Origin: Archangium sp.
GTDB taxonomy: Bacteria; Myxococcota; Myxococcia; Myxococcales; Myxococcaceae
Assembly: GCA_022843845.1 (NCBI GenBank)
Contig: JALHMW010000014.1
Span: 55,839-119,838 of the forward strand
DNA length: 64,000 nucleotides
Reading direction: 5' to 3'
Shown here: positions 48,383 to 56,994 of the stretch, one piece after another
How positions within the stretch are numbered: the stretch's first letter is position 1
Layout: the number at the start of each line of letters is the position of its first letter
Position numbers and translations under genes: made by a program
The notes under the pieces: generated by a model
Database searches by the model: none
Seen by the model: only the letters and a program-made list of their open reading frames with translations
What the model was told of the DNA's origin: nothing

Positions 48383-49312
48383 ATGAACAGCCCCTCTCGC
48401 CGACAGCTCCTGGGTGCGCTCGGGCTTGGGGCTCCCCTCGCGCTCGGAGTTCACGCCATGTCTCGTCCCCTCAAGGCCGTCGTCGCCGTCGAGGCCCTGC
48501 CTCGTCACCAGATGACGCCGTCGTTCTTCTCCTGGAGCCTCCGGGGAACGCTCGCCGGGCGATCGCTCGACCCATTCCTGAACCTCGACCACTTCCACAT
48601 GACCCAGCCGACGTTTCCGCCGCACCCGCACGCCGGGTTCTCAGCGGTGACGTACCTGTTCGAGGACTCGCTCGGCGCCTTCCGGAATCGTGACAGCACG
48701 GGGAACACGCAGCTCATCGAGCCCGGAGCACTTCACTGGACCGAGGCGGCCTCGGGCGTGGTGCACGAAGAGGTTCCGGTCGTGCCTGGCGTCGACAGCC
48801 ACGGCCTGCAGATGTTCGTGAACCTGCCTGTCGAGCAGCATGCGCAGCCGCCCCGTGCGCTGCACCTCGACCCGAAGGAGATCGTCGAAGTGCGGCCTTC
48901 TCCCGGGGTGCGAATCCGCGTGCTCGCCGGCGCCTTCGACGGAAAGACCTCGACCCTTGCCGTGGTCCCAGCCCTCACGTTCCTCGACGTGCACCTCGCG
49001 CCCCGGTCGGAAGTCCTCCTTCCCGCGCAGGCCGGCCAGACTGCCTTCGCGATGGCGATCGCTGGCAGCGGCCTGGCGGGAAACGAGTCATCCCTGTCGG
49101 CCCACCAGGGAGCCCTGTTCGACACCGCCGATGGCTTGATGCGGCTGGCGACGATGGACACACCACTTCAGGCGCTCGTGGGCGTCGGCACGCCGCTCGG
49201 GCAGCCCGTCGTCTGGTCTGGCCCGTTCGCGCTCACCTCGCAGGCGGCCATCGTCGACGCGCGCAAACGCTTTGCATCGGGCGGCATGGGGCACCTGGCG
49301 CCGTCGTTCTGA
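48383..49312 (+). CDS. Pirin-family protein with Tat-type signal
   Basis: The protein has 309 residues. The N-terminus SPSRRQLLGALGLGAPLALG has the twin-arginine motif and a hydrophobic stretch, so export by Tat is likely. The bicupin core has the pirin metal motif PHPHAGFSAVTY and VVHEEVP, giving the HxH, His and Glu ligands. Cytosolic pirins often act as redox-sensing cofactors or quercetinases. An exported version is less usual. Probably controlled by the divergent LysR regulator. A hairpin follows the stop. Confidence 0.88.
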   Translation: MNSPSRRQLLGALGLGAPLALGVHAMSRPLKAVVAVEALPRHQMTPSFFSWSLRGTLAGRSLDPFLNLDHFHMTQPTFPPHPHAGFSAVTYLFEDSLGAFRNRDSTGNTQLIEPGALHWTEAASGVVHEEVPVVPGVDSHGLQMFVNLPVEQHAQPPRALHLDPKEIVEVRPSPGVRIRVLAGAFDGKTSTLAVVPALTFLDVHLAPRSEVLLPAQAGQTAFAMAIAGSGLAGNESSLSAHQGALFDTADGLMRLATMDTPLQALVGVGTPLGQPVVWSGPFALTSQAAIVDARKRFASGGMGHLAPSF

Positions 49313-49365
49313 GGTGTGGTCCGAGTTCGCCGAGCGCGCTCCGAGGGAAGCGTCCTGAAAGACCA

Positions 49366-49395
49366 CGGGCCGGCTCCCGTGAAGGAACCGGCCCG
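49366..49395 (-). terminator. Terminator-like hairpin between convergent pirin and Bax inhibitor-1 genes
   Basis: CGGGCCGG at 49366-49373 pairs perfectly with CCGGCCCG at 49388-49395 around a 14-base loop. On the minus strand it is followed by TGGTCTTTC, which is only moderately T-rich. It probably terminates the leftward Bax inhibitor-1 gene and may also serve the pirin gene. Confidence 0.55.
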
Positions 49396-49439
49396 CGAAC
49401 CACCGTTCTCGAACTCGAGCTTCAGCGTCGAACTTGAGT

Positions 49440-50159
49440 TCAGCGTCGGCTGCCGAACAGCCGCAGGATGCTCAGGAACAGGTTGATGAAGTCGAGGTAC
49501 AGCACCAGCGCGCCGTTGACGGCCAGGCTACCGACGCTCGCGTAGCCGCTCGAGGCGTGCATCTGGCGCAGCTTCTGGGTGTCGTAGGCCGTCAACCCCG
49601 AGAACACGACGACCGCGGCGCAGCTCATGACGAAGCCGAGGAAGTCGCTCTGCAGGAAGATGTTCACCACGCCTGCCACCAGCACGCCGATGAGGCCCAT
49701 GAAGAGGAACGTGCCCCAGGCCGACAGGTCCTTCTTCGTCACCGTGCCGTACACGCTGAGCGCCCCGAACATCGCCGCGGTCACCCCGAACGAGGTGCCG
49801 ATCGAGCCCAGGTTGTAGACGAAGAAGATCGACGAGAGCGTCAGCCCTGAGAGGAACGAGTACCCGAGGAACATGGCTGCGGCGATCGCGCCGCTGATCT
49901 TCGGCGCGATCATCGAGAAGATGAACACCACCGCGAGCTGGGCGATCACGAGGGGCAGAAACAGCCCGCGCACGAGGCTGAAGGCCTGCTGGTTGCTCGC
50001 GACGAACCACGCGGTGCCTGCCGAGAGGGTGAGCCCGGCCATCATCCACCGGTACACCTTCGCCATGAAGGCACTGGCCGACTCTTCGGCGAGCAACGAC
50101 GCGGCCGAGGGAATTCCGAACTGCTGCTGGTGGGAAGACTGCTGCGGATCGAAAGCCAT
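49440..50159 (-). CDS. Bax inhibitor-1/YccA family membrane protein
   Basis: The protein has 239 residues. A short hydrophilic N-terminus precedes seven membrane helices with the family wording YRWMMAGLTLSAGTAWFV and FSGLTAYDTQKLRQM. Bacterial members include YetJ, a pH-sensitive calcium leak channel, and YccA, an FtsH modulator. AGGAG precedes the ATG at a good distance. The function in this organism cannot be told from sequence. Confidence 0.93.
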   Translation of the reverse strand: MAFDPQQSSHQQQFGIPSAASLLAEESASAFMAKVYRWMMAGLTLSAGTAWFVASNQQAFSLVRGLFLPLVIAQLAVVFIFSMIAPKISGAIAAAMFLGYSFLSGLTLSSIFFVYNLGSIGTSFGVTAAMFGALSVYGTVTKKDLSAWGTFLFMGLIGVLVAGVVNIFLQSDFLGFVMSCAAVVVFSGLTAYDTQKLRQMHASSGYASVGSLAVNGALVLYLDFINLFLSILRLFGSRR

Positions 50160-50193
50160 GCGGTGCTCCTGTTCTGAAATTGGTCCAGCGCGT

Positions 50194-51669
50194 CTACTTC
50201 AATGTTCGCGTCGCCGCCGCGTGCAACTGGGCTGCGACCTCGTCTACCAGTAAGGGCAACACCCCTCCGCCGCCAACGATGTTGACGATGTGTGAGATGG
50301 AGCCGCGACACACTCCACCCCAGGCAGGCTGCTCGGGCAGGCCGACGGAGGCATAGGACGAGTAGTCGACGAAGAGATCTGCCCAGGATTGCGTCTGGCC
50401 CGCGCAGAGCAGGTGCCGTTCGGGCAGGGTGTCGACGACGTGTTGCACGACGAAGCCGCCGCCCGTCGGGTCCACGATCGCTCGCGCGCAGGTCGCCTTC
50501 CAGTCGAGCGCCTCGCCGTACGCCGCCTTCACGCGCTCTGAGAATGACGACTCGCCGCTGGTGCGGCCCACGAAGACCGCGCGGCCGCCGTAGTCCCAGG
50601 AGCGCTTGAGCACGTAGCGATCGGGGTGCTGCTGGACCTCGGCCAGCAGTGCGTCGCCCCTGAAGAGCCTCGTCCACGGCACCGAGGTGCGAATCGCCTC
50701 GAGCTCGTCATCGGTCAGCCCGGCAGCCTTCGCGATCGCGCCGTCTTCGATCGCCTCGGACATCAGCCCGAACACGGCCTTCACTTCGACCTGCGAGGCC
50801 GGCGGGTTGAGGATCACCGCGCGCGTTCCGTTCGGCTCGGCCAGGAGCGCCTTCACGTACTCGGCGCCCGGCAGGTCGGCCTCTTCCAGCCTGCGCACGA
50901 AGAGGTGGCGGTAGATGAGCTCGACCGGCTTCCCGTTCGCCAGGACCGTGTCGCTGCCGCTCAGCTGGTCGGGGTGCACGACCTCGGCCTCGACGCCCAG
51001 CTCGTTGAAGCGCGCGCACAACGAACGCTGCTCCGTCAGCTGCGCGTCATTTCTGCGCGACAGCAGCACCATGCGGGTCGGCTTCTTCCCCGGCCTGAAC
51101 TTCGCGTAGCCCGCCATCAGCGCGTCGAAGAGCGCCTTCGCGTTGCTGCCGTTCTGTGTCTGCCAGCCAGCCACCTGCGCCTCGGTTGCGCCCCAGTGGC
51201 GGCCCACCACCTCGAGGAACGTGTTCGCGGCGATGTCGCTGTAGGCCTGCATCGCGGGGATCGTCGCGTTGATCTCGAGCGCACGAACGGCGTCGCCGAC
51301 GAAGAAGTCGACCCGGGTGGTGACGAGCGTGTCGAGCTGGCGAAACGTCTTCTCGGCCAGCTGCTGCTCGAGCGGCGACAGCCCGTTGAAGACGACCTCG
51401 CGCTTGAGGCCGTTGAGCACCGCGCGCGACATCTTGAGGCCAGCCGACGAGAGCAGGGCTGCGAGACGTTGCCGGCGAACGAGCTCGGCGCGCTCGATGA
51501 CGACGGGCGTCGCGGTGATCGGAATCGGCTTGATGGAGCCGTCTTCCTTCTTCGTCACCGCGAGGCCGCGCTCGGCTGCCAGCTGCGCGAGCGTCGGGCC
51601 GAACACGCTGGCGTCACGCTCCAGCGCTGCGCGGAGGTCGTCCATCACTGCTTTCGTCATCGCTGGCAT
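50194..51669 (-). CDS. Large hypothetical protein with permuted ATP-grasp-like features
   Basis: The protein has 491 residues, cytosolic, with no signal peptide. Segments resemble a circularly permuted ATP-grasp ligase: VDFFVGDAVRALEINATIP (a plausible acidic loop), YVLKRSWDYGGRAVFVG (a nucleotide-binding Lys with a Gly-rich turn) and GGFVVQHVVDTLPER. The length fits peptide-ligase relatives such as glutathionylspermidine synthase-like enzymes. The substrate is unknown. It is divergent from the HCCA isomerase gene, 65 bases apart. The ATG at 51660 is an alternative start. Confidence 0.6.
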   Translation of the reverse strand: MPAMTKAVMDDLRAALERDASVFGPTLAQLAAERGLAVTKKEDGSIKPIPITATPVVIERAELVRRQRLAALLSSAGLKMSRAVLNGLKREVVFNGLSPLEQQLAEKTFRQLDTLVTTRVDFFVGDAVRALEINATIPAMQAYSDIAANTFLEVVGRHWGATEAQVAGWQTQNGSNAKALFDALMAGYAKFRPGKKPTRMVLLSRRNDAQLTEQRSLCARFNELGVEAEVVHPDQLSGSDTVLANGKPVELIYRHLFVRRLEEADLPGAEYVKALLAEPNGTRAVILNPPASQVEVKAVFGLMSEAIEDGAIAKAAGLTDDELEAIRTSVPWTRLFRGDALLAEVQQHPDRYVLKRSWDYGGRAVFVGRTSGESSFSERVKAAYGEALDWKATCARAIVDPTGGGFVVQHVVDTLPERHLLCAGQTQSWADLFVDYSSYASVGLPEQPAWGGVCRGSISHIVNIVGGGGVLPLLVDEVAAQLHAAATRTLK

Positions 51670-51734
51670 CGTGGAATGAACCTTGTCGCAGGAACGCTGC
51701 GACTCAAGGCGAAAGCACTCGAAAGGCCGACCAA

Positions 51735-52331
51735 ATGAGCGGGAAGGTGGAGTTCTTCTTCGATTTCATGAGCCCGTACTCGTACCTGGCGTCGACGCGG
51801 GTCGAGGCCATGGTCGGCGCGGCGGGCGGCTCGGTGACGTGGCGGCCGTGTTTTCTGCCGGCGCTCTTGAAGGCCACCGACAACCGCGGGCCCGGCCAGA
51901 ACCCCGCGAAGATCCCGTGGCTGATGAAGGATCTCGGCGACTGGGCCGACTTCCTCGGGCTCGCACCGGTGAAGATCCCCGAGGTGTTTCCCTTCCTCGC
52001 GACGCAGGCGAACCGATGCGCGCTGGTGGCGATCGACGAAGGGAAGGGCGCTTCGTTCTGCGTCGAGATGTTCGCGGCGATCTGGCGTGACGGGCGCGAC
52101 CCGAATGATCCGGTCGTCCTCACCGACGTCCTGAGCAGGGTCGGGCTCGACGCCGAGCGCGTGCTCCCACTCGCTGCGAGTCAGCCGCTGAAGGACCGAC
52201 TGAAGGCCGACTCCGAAGAGGCGGTGCGTCGCGGAGCGTTCGGCGTGCCGACGTTCTTCATCGGCGACGAGCTCTTCGTCGGGAACGATCGCCTCGACTT
52301 CGTGGTGCGCCGGCTCACGAAAACGCCCTGA
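51735..52331 (+). CDS. DsbA-family 2-hydroxychromene-2-carboxylate isomerase-like protein
   Basis: The protein has 198 residues. VEFFFDFMSPYSYLAS with the Ser in the SPYS position, NPAKIPWLMKDL, and GAFGVPTFFIGDELFVGNDRLDFV are typical of the HCCA isomerase/kappa GST family, which uses glutathione on aromatic ring-opening products. There is no naphthalene pathway here, so the natural substrate may differ. It overlaps the convergent phosphatase gene by 17 bases. Confidence 0.88.
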   Translation: MSGKVEFFFDFMSPYSYLASTRVEAMVGAAGGSVTWRPCFLPALLKATDNRGPGQNPAKIPWLMKDLGDWADFLGLAPVKIPEVFPFLATQANRCALVAIDEGKGASFCVEMFAAIWRDGRDPNDPVVLTDVLSRVGLDAERVLPLAASQPLKDRLKADSEEAVRRGAFGVPTFFIGDELFVGNDRLDFVVRRLTKTP

Positions 52332-53019
52332 CGCCGTCCTGCACGTCGAAGATCGCCAGCGTCTTCTTGCCGCCTGAGAAGTCCCGCGTCGGTAGCGTCA
52401 CCAGCTCCCAGCTCGGCAGCACCAGCGCGGTCAGCCCTCGACCGAACACCGCGCCGGTGTCGAGGCCGACGGCCCACGTCGTCACCAACGGCCGATCGAG
52501 CACCGAGTGGCCGAAGATGATCCGCTCCGGGCCCTTCCAGAAGTTCGTCCAGAAGCGGTGATCGCCAGGCGCCTTCGAGGGCCAGTACGACTTCGTGGCC
52601 GGCGGGTTGATGTGCTGCAGGTGGAGCAGGTGGTTGGTCGACTGCTGCTCGATCGGCACTCCGGGGAAGCAGCCTGCGTGAACGACCGCCGCGCCGAACT
52701 CCGGCAGGCGGATGAAGTGGGGCAGGGTGGCGAAGTACTCGTAGTGCCGATCCTCCAGCGCCTCACGGGTCCGAAGGTGATCGGGTGACAGCTTCTCGGC
52801 CGCGCGCCTTCGCTGCTGCAGGTGCTTCTCTTCGTGGTTGCCGAGCACGCACTCGTACTTCATGGCGAGCTCGACACACTCCCGTGACTTCGGGCCGCGA
52901 TCGACGAGATCGCCCGCGAAGATCACGCGATCGCTGACGCTGACTTGAAGCCGGTCGAGCAGGGTGACGGCTTCGTCGTGACAGCCGTGAAGATCTCCGA
53001 GAATGATGGTGCGGCGCAT
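52315..53019 (-). CDS. Calcineurin-like metallophosphatase (PrpA/ApaH type)
   Basis: The protein has 234 residues. The four metal motifs are intact: GDLHGC, GDLVDRGP, GNHEEKH and the later HAGCFPG and FGHSVLD. These belong to the bacterial PPP-type phosphatases (PrpA/PrpB or ApaH-like), which dephosphorylate proteins or cleave dinucleoside polyphosphates. With a Ser/Thr kinase elsewhere in the window, a protein phosphatase role is plausible but not shown. Confidence 0.9.
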   Translation of the reverse strand: MRRTIILGDLHGCHDEAVTLLDRLQVSVSDRVIFAGDLVDRGPKSRECVELAMKYECVLGNHEEKHLQQRRRAAEKLSPDHLRTREALEDRHYEYFATLPHFIRLPEFGAAVVHAGCFPGVPIEQQSTNHLLHLQHINPPATKSYWPSKAPGDHRFWTNFWKGPERIIFGHSVLDRPLVTTWAVGLDTGAVFGRGLTALVLPSWELVTLPTRDFSGGKKTLAIFDVQDGVRAFS

Positions 53020-53160
53020 GACACTGACTCCACTGCCCGAGGGCGGGTGAAAGATGGGGTAGGCGACTGGCGCACGTTGCCCCGCACGCTAGCCTCCTCG
53101 TTCTGGCGGCTCTGACGCCGCGCCAATCCGTCGCCTGACCTCCAACGAAGGGTGTCTTCA

Positions 53161-54963
53161 GTGTCGCGTGAGATCGTGCTCCAGCACTGGGTGGAATGCG
53201 AGAGCGACGTCTGCGCGATCTGGAAGGGGCTCTCCGACACCGAGTGGTTGAACCGGGCGATGGGCAACGCGCCGCTCGAGGTCGCGGCGGCCACGGAAGG
53301 GAGCGCGGCCCGATATCTGGTGAAGACCCGCCTCGGCGGCTTCGAGGTGACGTGGAGCGAGCAGCCCTACGAGTTCGACTTCATGAAGTCGCTCAAGGTG
53401 CGCCGTGACATGCACTCGGGCCCCATCGAGCGCCTCGACGTCGCGTACCTGACCGAGGCGAAAGGGCTGAACAGCCGCGTCGGCGTCACGCTCACCCTCT
53501 GGCCCCGGAGCATCTTCCTCGCGCCGATCGTGCGGCTCTCGGCCTCGGGCACGCTCAAGAAACTCTCTGACGCGATCTCGCTGCTCGATCAGTCATTGGT
53601 GCGCAACGGCAAGCCGCCGTCGTTGCCGCCGTCACACCCCGTGCATCAGGAGCGCCTCGAGCGGGCCGCCGAAGCCCTGCGTGCCGCCGGCGTCGGAGAA
53701 CTCGGGCGGTTGCTCGTCGAGCTCGTCGCGCGGGGCCCTGACGATCGCGTGATGCGCATGCGCCCCTACGAGCTCGCCGACGAGTGGAAGGCGCCCCGTC
53801 GCGAGGTGCTGTCAGCGTGTCTTCACGGCGTGCACGCGGGACTGCTCCAATTGCGGTGGGACGTCGTCTGCCCGAGCTGCCGAACCGGCGCGTCGTCCGT
53901 CGACTCCCTGGGCGAGCTCACCACCCATGGCTTCTGCCAGCTGTGTGAGATCGGCTTCGGCCTCGATCTCGACGACTCGGTCGAGGCCACCTTCCGCCCC
54001 GTCGAGGGCATCCGCCTCGTCGAGACCGGCCCGTATTGCGTCGGCAGCCCCGCGCGCATGCCGCACGTGGTGAGTCAGGCGATCCTCCCCGACCTCGGCA
54101 AGGCGATCGTGCGGGTGCCCGATGAAGAAGGGCTCTTCCGGCTGTTCATGCGCGGCGGCAAGGCGGCGCTCGTCTCGTCGAAGCAGGGCGGGCCAACGCA
54201 GGTCGAGATCCCCGACGACGGCAAGGACTGGCCTGAACGGTTTCAGGTCGCGCCGCTCGCCGAGATCTCGGTGAAGTCGACCGGAGAGAGCGAGCGGCAC
54301 GTCAAGCTCGAGAAGGCCGCGTGGGCGAGCCTGGCCGCGACGGCGCGTGACGTGCTGATGCTCCCGTTGTTCCGCCGCGAGTTCTCGGCGCAGGTGCTCC
54401 GCCCGGGCCTGTCGCTCCAGGTGCAGCGCTTCGCCCTCGTCTTCAGCGATCTCACGGGCTCGACGGACATGTACGCGCGCGCTGGCGACGCCGAGGCGTT
54501 TCGGTTCGTGCAGGCCCACTTCGACGTGTTGACCAGCGCGATCGAACGGCACGGCGGCACGGTGGTGAAGACGATGGGCGACGCGGTGATGGCCGTCTTC
54601 CCCGACGAGCTCGCCGCGGTGGCCGGCGCCTGCGACATGCTGAAGGACTTCGAGGCGTTTCGTGCACTCGATGCGCTGGGCTCGCGCACGTCGCTCAAGC
54701 TCGGCGTCTTCGGAGGCTCCGGCTTCGTCGCCACCGCGAACAAGGTGCTCGACTACTTCGGCCAGACCGTGAACGTCGCGGCGAGGCTCCAGGGCGAGGC
54801 GAAGGCCGGTGAGCTCGTGATGCCTGCGGCCATCGCGGAGCAGGCCGTCAGTCGAGGGCTGTTCGACGCCACGCGCATCACCCAGCGCTACGCCGCGAGC
54901 CTCAAGGGCGTCGACGGGCCGCTCGAGGTCGCGCGCGTCTGCCTGGCGCACCTGCCCGCCTAA
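53161..54963 (+). CDS. Adenylyl cyclase with SRPBCC and DUF5939-type regulatory domains
   Basis: The protein has 600 residues (GTG 53161; GTG 53152 is also possible). The N-terminal part (about 1-150) resembles an SRPBCC/START-like cup. A middle region has a zinc-knuckle pair (CPSCRTG and CQLCEIG, near residues 235-270). The C-terminal class III cyclase domain (about 420-600) has both metal Asp residues (FSDLTGST and MGDAVMAVF) and the transition-state Asn/Arg in GQTVNVAARL. It also has Lys before MGD and Asp in DYFGQ, the pair expected for ATP specificity. No membrane segment is seen. The ligand sensed by the N-terminal cup is unknown. Confidence 0.9.
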   Translation: MSREIVLQHWVECESDVCAIWKGLSDTEWLNRAMGNAPLEVAAATEGSAARYLVKTRLGGFEVTWSEQPYEFDFMKSLKVRRDMHSGPIERLDVAYLTEAKGLNSRVGVTLTLWPRSIFLAPIVRLSASGTLKKLSDAISLLDQSLVRNGKPPSLPPSHPVHQERLERAAEALRAAGVGELGRLLVELVARGPDDRVMRMRPYELADEWKAPRREVLSACLHGVHAGLLQLRWDVVCPSCRTGASSVDSLGELTTHGFCQLCEIGFGLDLDDSVEATFRPVEGIRLVETGPYCVGSPARMPHVVSQAILPDLGKAIVRVPDEEGLFRLFMRGGKAALVSSKQGGPTQVEIPDDGKDWPERFQVAPLAEISVKSTGESERHVKLEKAAWASLAATARDVLMLPLFRREFSAQVLRPGLSLQVQRFALVFSDLTGSTDMYARAGDAEAFRFVQAHFDVLTSAIERHGGTVVKTMGDAVMAVFPDELAAVAGACDMLKDFEAFRALDALGSRTSLKLGVFGGSGFVATANKVLDYFGQTVNVAARLQGEAKAGELVMPAAIAEQAVSRGLFDATRITQRYAASLKGVDGPLEVARVCLAHLPA

Positions 54964-55058
54964 GCCCCTTCAATTCGTGGGGCTGGTCGTCGTTCTGGAG
55001 TTCGTCAGGAATCCGCTTCGGTCGACGTGCAAGGGGATATGGTCGTCGGCCTTCGCCC

Positions 55059-55712
55059 ATGCTCACAGACGACGAACTCTTCGCCGACATTTCCAAGCGT
55101 AAAGCCGAAGGCCGCGACTTCAAGAAGCAGCTTGGAGAGCTTGTCTTCCGCTGGAGGGACCCCTCCGCCACCGTCATTCGCCGGGTCCAGGGCGCGTTCA
55201 TGAGGGGCTCGCCCGACGACGTCGACGAGGTCTTCCAGGACGCCGCGGCGAAGTTCATGTCGCGCGGCCTCGACCAGTTCCGCGGCGTGTCGGAGCAGAT
55301 GCCGGGCAAGGCAGCGTCTCCCAAGACGTTCTTCCTGCGCATCGTGAAGCACTGTGCGATCGATCGCTATCGCCGGCAGCGCGAAGAGCTCGCCACGGGC
55401 CCTCGTGATGACGACGAGGACGATCGTGAAGAGACACTGCCCGAGGCCAACCGCGCCGTCGCCTTCTCGAACGCGAAGGCCGAAGCCGCCGAGGCCAATG
55501 AAGAGTACTGGGCTGCCTTCCGGAAGCTGCAGGAAGAGCACCCCAACGAAGCCGCCGCCTGGGATCTGTACCACCACCAGGACATGGACGATCACGAAGA
55601 GGTCGCCCGTCAGCTCGGCATCAGCGTCGTCAATTCCTACAAGCGCGTCAGCCGCGCGCAGGCCTGGTTGAAGTCGTACGTGCTCGAAGCACGCAAGGAG
55701 GAGCTGTCGTGA
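55059..55712 (+). CDS. ECF-type RNA polymerase sigma factor
   Basis: The protein has 217 residues. Region 2 is seen in DVDEVFQDAAAKFMSRG and KTFFLRIVKHCAIDRYRRQRE. Region 4 is seen in HEEVARQLGISVVNSYKRVSRAQAWLKS. The linker between them is long and very acidic (DDDEDDREE). The next gene starts at GTG inside its stop, and encodes an anti-sigma-like protein, so the pair is probably a sigma/anti-sigma couple. It begins the 55-60 kb locus. Confidence 0.88.
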   Translation: MLTDDELFADISKRKAEGRDFKKQLGELVFRWRDPSATVIRRVQGAFMRGSPDDVDEVFQDAAAKFMSRGLDQFRGVSEQMPGKAASPKTFFLRIVKHCAIDRYRRQREELATGPRDDDEDDREETLPEANRAVAFSNAKAEAAEANEEYWAAFRKLQEEHPNEAAAWDLYHHQDMDDHEEVARQLGISVVNSYKRVSRAQAWLKSYVLEARKEELS

Positions 55713-56902
55713 CCGTCTCGCCCATCGAAAAGTATCGCGCCCGAATCGACGAACTGGAATCTCTGAAGGCCGAGCTCGAAGCAGCCAGTCGACCCGGCGA
55801 TCCAGCACCCGTGGTGGGCCGGTTGCTCGAAGCGGCGGGAGACCTCTTGAGGCGGCGCGCGAAGGTGCCCTGTGACGAGCAGCTGATCGACGCCGCGCTC
55901 GCCGCCGTGCCCGAGAAGGGGCTCCATTCATGGGCCGAGGGCGTGAAGGCCGACGACGTTCGCGCGAGGGTCGAGCGCGCTGCCGATCAAGCCGTCGACG
56001 CGGCGATTCCCGAGAGTGACGGTGACGGGAAGACGCTGACGACGTGGGCCATGCAGGCGCTGATGGCGAGAGATCGCCTCGAGTCGGCCCGCTGCTCCGT
56101 CGAGCACATGGCAGGTCGCGGTCGTCCCGGAGCGCAGGTGACGTTGCAGCGGTTGACGCAGGAGCTGAACGCCGCAGACGAAAAAGCGCGGCGCTGTACC
56201 ACCCGGCTCACGGCGCTCAACGCCGACCGGCGCGACGAGGTGGCGATTCTCGATGCGGAGCGGCGGGCGGCGGCGTGGTGGGTGTCGGAGAAGTCGGGTC
56301 TGGAGCACGACCTGGTGGTGAAGGTGCTCGGTGGTGAAGCCCGCGGAAGCCTCTCGCAAGGCGCCCAGGCGGCCCACGAGCTCGTGATGCAGAAGCGCTC
56401 CCGCCGGTTCTCGTTCGACGAGCTGCTGCGGTTCGATCTCGGGCTCGCCAGCACCGCCGAGCGCGACGCGATTCGCAAAGCCGCCCAGAGCGACGCCGAG
56501 CTGATGATGGCGCTCAAGGCGATGGAGGAGGGCGATCTCGCCATCGATGAAGCGACGAAGGGTGACGTCGTGACGCTGCGTCCTGCTCCGGTGCCGCTCG
56601 CCGTCGAAGCGCGCGGCTCGAGCGATGCCCTCGAGGTGATCGAAGAGCGCACCGAGTTCAAGCTGCTGGTGTTCCGCTCCAAACAGCGTGTCCAGGTGGT
56701 GGTTCAACCCCGTCGCCAGGATCGCTTCGCCGCCGCCGCCGTCTACCTTCCCGACCAGCCTCAGCGCAGCGTGGCCCACGAAGTCGGAGAGCACGGCCTG
56801 CACTTCGACGTGGGCACCGCCGACCGCATCAGAGGCGTCGTCGCGCGCGTCGTCGTCCAGCTCTCAGACGGTCGCAACGTGACGAGTGAGGTGACGTTGT
56901 AG
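55709..56902 (+). CDS. Anti-sigma-like cytosolic protein without zinc ligands
   Basis: The protein has 397 residues, with GTG overlapping the sigma factor stop by four bases. The first 230 residues are helical, with coiled-coil-like stretches. Residues about 230-275 (SFDELLRFDLGLASTAERDAI, read in two parts, then DAELMMALKAMEEGD) resemble the zinc anti-sigma helix arrangement but without His/Cys ligands. The last 95 residues look like a beta-sandwich (LLVFRSKQRVQVVVQPRR). No membrane helix is found, so it would not be a classic transmembrane anti-sigma factor. Function inferred from position. Confidence 0.65.
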   Translation: MTVSPIEKYRARIDELESLKAELEAASRPGDPAPVVGRLLEAAGDLLRRRAKVPCDEQLIDAALAAVPEKGLHSWAEGVKADDVRARVERAADQAVDAAIPESDGDGKTLTTWAMQALMARDRLESARCSVEHMAGRGRPGAQVTLQRLTQELNAADEKARRCTTRLTALNADRRDEVAILDAERRAAAWWVSEKSGLEHDLVVKVLGGEARGSLSQGAQAAHELVMQKRSRRFSFDELLRFDLGLASTAERDAIRKAAQSDAELMMALKAMEEGDLAIDEATKGDVVTLRPAPVPLAVEARGSSDALEVIEERTEFKLLVFRSKQRVQVVVQPRRQDRFAAAAVYLPDQPQRSVAHEVGEHGLHFDVGTADRIRGVVARVVVQLSDGRNVTSEVTL

Positions 56903-56994
56903 GCTTGATGTAAACTTGCTTTCCCACATGGTGGCACAACGTCCCACCTCGACCGGCCGATACCTCGACTGAGCCGTTCTTCAAGGAGATCACC

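Noticed and set aside
54963..54984. Hairpin AGCCCC/GGGGCT after the cyclase
   Set aside because: Only six pairs and no T-run; too weak to call a terminator.
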